Assembly: GCA_036490715.1 (NCBI GenBank)
Contig: DASXDL010000031.1
Location: 68,564-132,563 of the forward strand
Length of the DNA stretch: 64,000 bases
Source of the DNA: FEN-1191 sp036490715
Lineage (GTDB): Bacteria; Pseudomonadota; Gammaproteobacteria; Steroidobacterales; Steroidobacteraceae
Direction of reading: 5' to 3'
Shown here: positions 62,679 through 64,000 of the stretch, in pieces
Layout of the letters: each line of letters begins with the position of its first letter
How positions within the stretch are numbered: position 1 is the first letter of the stretch
Notes under the pieces: model-generated
The model's input: the letters and a program-made list of their open reading frames with translations, nothing else
Database searches by the model: none
Told to the model about the DNA's origin: nothing
Position numbers and translations under genes: made by a program

Positions 62679-64000
62679 CTAAGGAACTCCGGCCAGTCGC
62701 AGCACGAAGAACAGGCCGGCGGCGAACAGCGCGGCGCCGAGCGCCACGCACACCGGCAGCGTCAGCACCCACGCCATGATGATATTGCGCACGGTCTCTT
62801 TCTGAATGCCCGAACCGTTGGCGACCATGGTGCCGGCAATACCGGAGGACAACACGTGCGTGGTACTGACCGGCAGGCCCAGCACGTCGGCGGCCTCGAT
62901 GGTACCGAAGGCCACCAGCTCGGCGCAGGCGCCCTGAGCGTAGGTCAGATGCGCCTTGCCGATCTTCTCGCCCACGGTCACCACGATGCGTTTCCAGCCG
63001 ATCATGGTGCCAAATCCCAGCGCGATCGCGACCGCCACCTTGACCCACAGCGGTATGTAGTTGGTCAGGCCCTTGAGCGACTTCTGGTAGCTCGCCACCG
63101 CCTTGGCGTCCCAGCTGTGCGGCAGCTGTTTGGCCTTGATAAGCCGCGATAGCGTCTCGGACACAAGGTAAATATCCAGGCGCAGCGAGCGACGTTCGAT
63201 CGGCGGCACGCTGGCGAGCTGCTTGACTCCGTTCAGACCCTGCACCACCCGCTGGTTGGCCATCGCCAGCGCCGGCAGGGTCGTGTCCGAGGTATGCCCG
63301 GTGCGCAGATACTTGGTCAGCTGCTTGTGGGCGCTATCGACCTCGGCCGGCGTGGGCGTGCTCGGCGGGGCTTCCAGTGACTGCGAGAACACCACCGCCT
63401 GCGCCGACAGCTGCTGCAGGGCATCGGTTGAGGCGCTCATGTTAAGCGCGAACGCCGTGGGCACGATGCCCACCAGGATCAGCACGATCAACCCCATGCC
63501 CTTCTGGCCGTCATTCGAGCCGTGGGCAAAACTGACGCCGGTGCAGGTCAGCACCAGCAGTCCGCGGATCCACCACGGCGGCGGATCTTGACCGGTGGGA
63601 GCGCGGTACAGTTCTGGCCGACGCAACACCGCCTTGGCCAGCAGCAGCAGCAGCGCCGCCAGTACGAAGCCGATGATTGGCGAGAACACCAGCGCCTTGA
63701 TGGTATCGGCGACTTTGGCCCAGTTGACGCCATCGCCGAAGGCCGCATCCGGGCTGAGCAGGGAGTTCATCAGGCCGACCCCGACGATCGAGCCGATCAG
63801 CGTGTGAGAGCTGGAGGCCGGCAGTCCCAGATACCAGGTGCCCAGATTCCACACGATCGCCGACACCAGCAGCGCGAACACCATGGCAAAACCGGCACCC
63901 GAGCCGACGTTGATCACCAGTTCGACCGGCAGCAGCGCCACGATGCCAAACGCCACCGCCCCCGAGGAGGTCAGCACGCCGATGAGGTTGCAGCAGCCCG
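62679..64000 (-). CDS. PiT family inorganic phosphate transporter, cut by window edge
   Basis: The frame is open to the end of the window, so the N-terminus is missing. The rest has the PiT signature twice: LGLPASSSHTLIGSIVGVGLMNS in the first half and LGLPVSTTHVLSSGIAGTMVANGSG in the second, plus VSFAHGSNDGQKGMGLIVLILVG, the GANDxxN-type motif of the second repeat. A cytosolic loop of about 150 residues separates the halves. It imports phosphate with H+ or Na+ as a metal-phosphate complex. The encoded part of about 440 residues lacks only the first helices. Confidence 0.94.
   Translation of the reverse strand, partial: GCCNLIGVLTSSGAVAFGIVALLPVELVINVGSGAGFAMVFALLVSAIVWNLGTWYLGLPASSSHTLIGSIVGVGLMNSLLSPDAAFGDGVNWAKVADTIKALVFSPIIGFVLAALLLLLAKAVLRRPELYRAPTGQDPPPWWIRGLLVLTCTGVSFAHGSNDGQKGMGLIVLILVGIVPTAFALNMSASTDALQQLSAQAVVFSQSLEAPPSTPTPAEVDSAHKQLTKYLRTGHTSDTTLPALAMANQRVVQGLNGVKQLASVPPIERRSLRLDIYLVSETLSRLIKAKQLPHSWDAKAVASYQKSLKGLTNYIPLWVKVAVAIALGFGTMIGWKRIVVTVGEKIGKAHLTYAQGACAELVAFGTIEAADVLGLPVSTTHVLSSGIAGTMVANGSGIQKETVRNIIMAWVLTLPVCVALGAALFAAGLFFVLRLAGVP

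Noticed and set aside
1..64000. tRNA, rRNA, CRISPR arrays, insertion sequences, toxin-antitoxin pairs or known defence systems
   Set aside because: No intergenic stretch shows a tRNA-like cloverleaf or regular spaced repeats, and no transposase, Cas, nuclease-methylase or toxin motif was recognised.

Overview
The window is a GC-rich chromosomal segment from a proteobacterium. It carries two TonB-dependent receptors, Tat and Sec exported enzymes, YfiR and CHASE8 signalling proteins and a YbiT-type ABC-F protein. A gammaproteobacterium of the Nevskiales/Steroidobacter type is my best guess, but this is inference from gene content; there is no rRNA or other phylogenetic marker here. I see no tRNA, rRNA, CRISPR array, transposase or prophage. 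Genes at both edges are cut: a HAD hydrolase on the left and a PiT phosphate transporter on the right.

Layout. (1) 1-12.3 kb is mostly stand-alone metabolic and envelope genes: two secreted unknowns, an AEC carrier, an S53 (sedolisin) peptidase, an MHS-type MFS symporter, an Old Yellow Enzyme, a SnoaL-like lipoprotein, a DUF202 membrane protein and an exported SGNH hydrolase. (2) 12.4-23.4 kb is more accessory. It has a broken H-NOX (nitric oxide/heme sensor) and histidine kinase pair, a Ser/Thr kinase with a Calx-beta-like extracytoplasmic tail, a dienelactone hydrolase/cupin operon, a CHRD protein, a cytochrome b561-like protein and a patch of small AT-richer orphan genes with hairpins. ybiT and a TonB-C-like secreted protein follow. 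(3) 23.6-32.3 kb carries an MFS exporter, a tannase/feruloyl esterase-like enzyme, an aldoxime dehydratase without nitrile-processing neighbours, a 1-Cys peroxiredoxin, and a TauD-like dioxygenase paired with a GlcD-like FAD enzyme.

(4) 32.3-47.6 kb is a dense signalling locus. One large REC-REC-PAS-PAS-GAF-GGDEF-EAL protein faces a minus-strand series: REC-PAS-GGDEF-EAL, a TonB receptor, REC-GAF-GGDEF-EAL, YfiR, a CHASE8-HAMP-GAF histidine kinase-REC hybrid, and a REC-histidine kinase. The last four abut or overlap by about 4 bases. Motif inspection suggests a split of c-di-GMP activity: two proteins keep EAL residues but have lost GGDEF, while the third keeps GGDEF and an I-site but has lost key EAL residues. 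YfiR, which elsewhere represses a CHASE8-GGDEF cyclase, sits here beside a CHASE8 histidine kinase. I consider this the most interesting system in the window.

(5) 47.8-50.9 kb is a compact mtkA-mtkB-mcl operon (malate thiokinase and malyl-CoA lyase), the C4-to-C2 cleavage arm of the serine cycle, here without ppc. (6) 51-64 kb holds exported methionine sulfoxide reductases MsrB (Tat) and MsrA (Sec), an SDR, a GNAT acetyltransferase, a carboxylesterase/SGNH esterase operon, a DUF1348 protein, Kup, a second AEC carrier, a second TonB receptor, a four-helix membrane protein and PiT.

All domain and family calls come from reading motifs and from remembered family patterns; no search was run.
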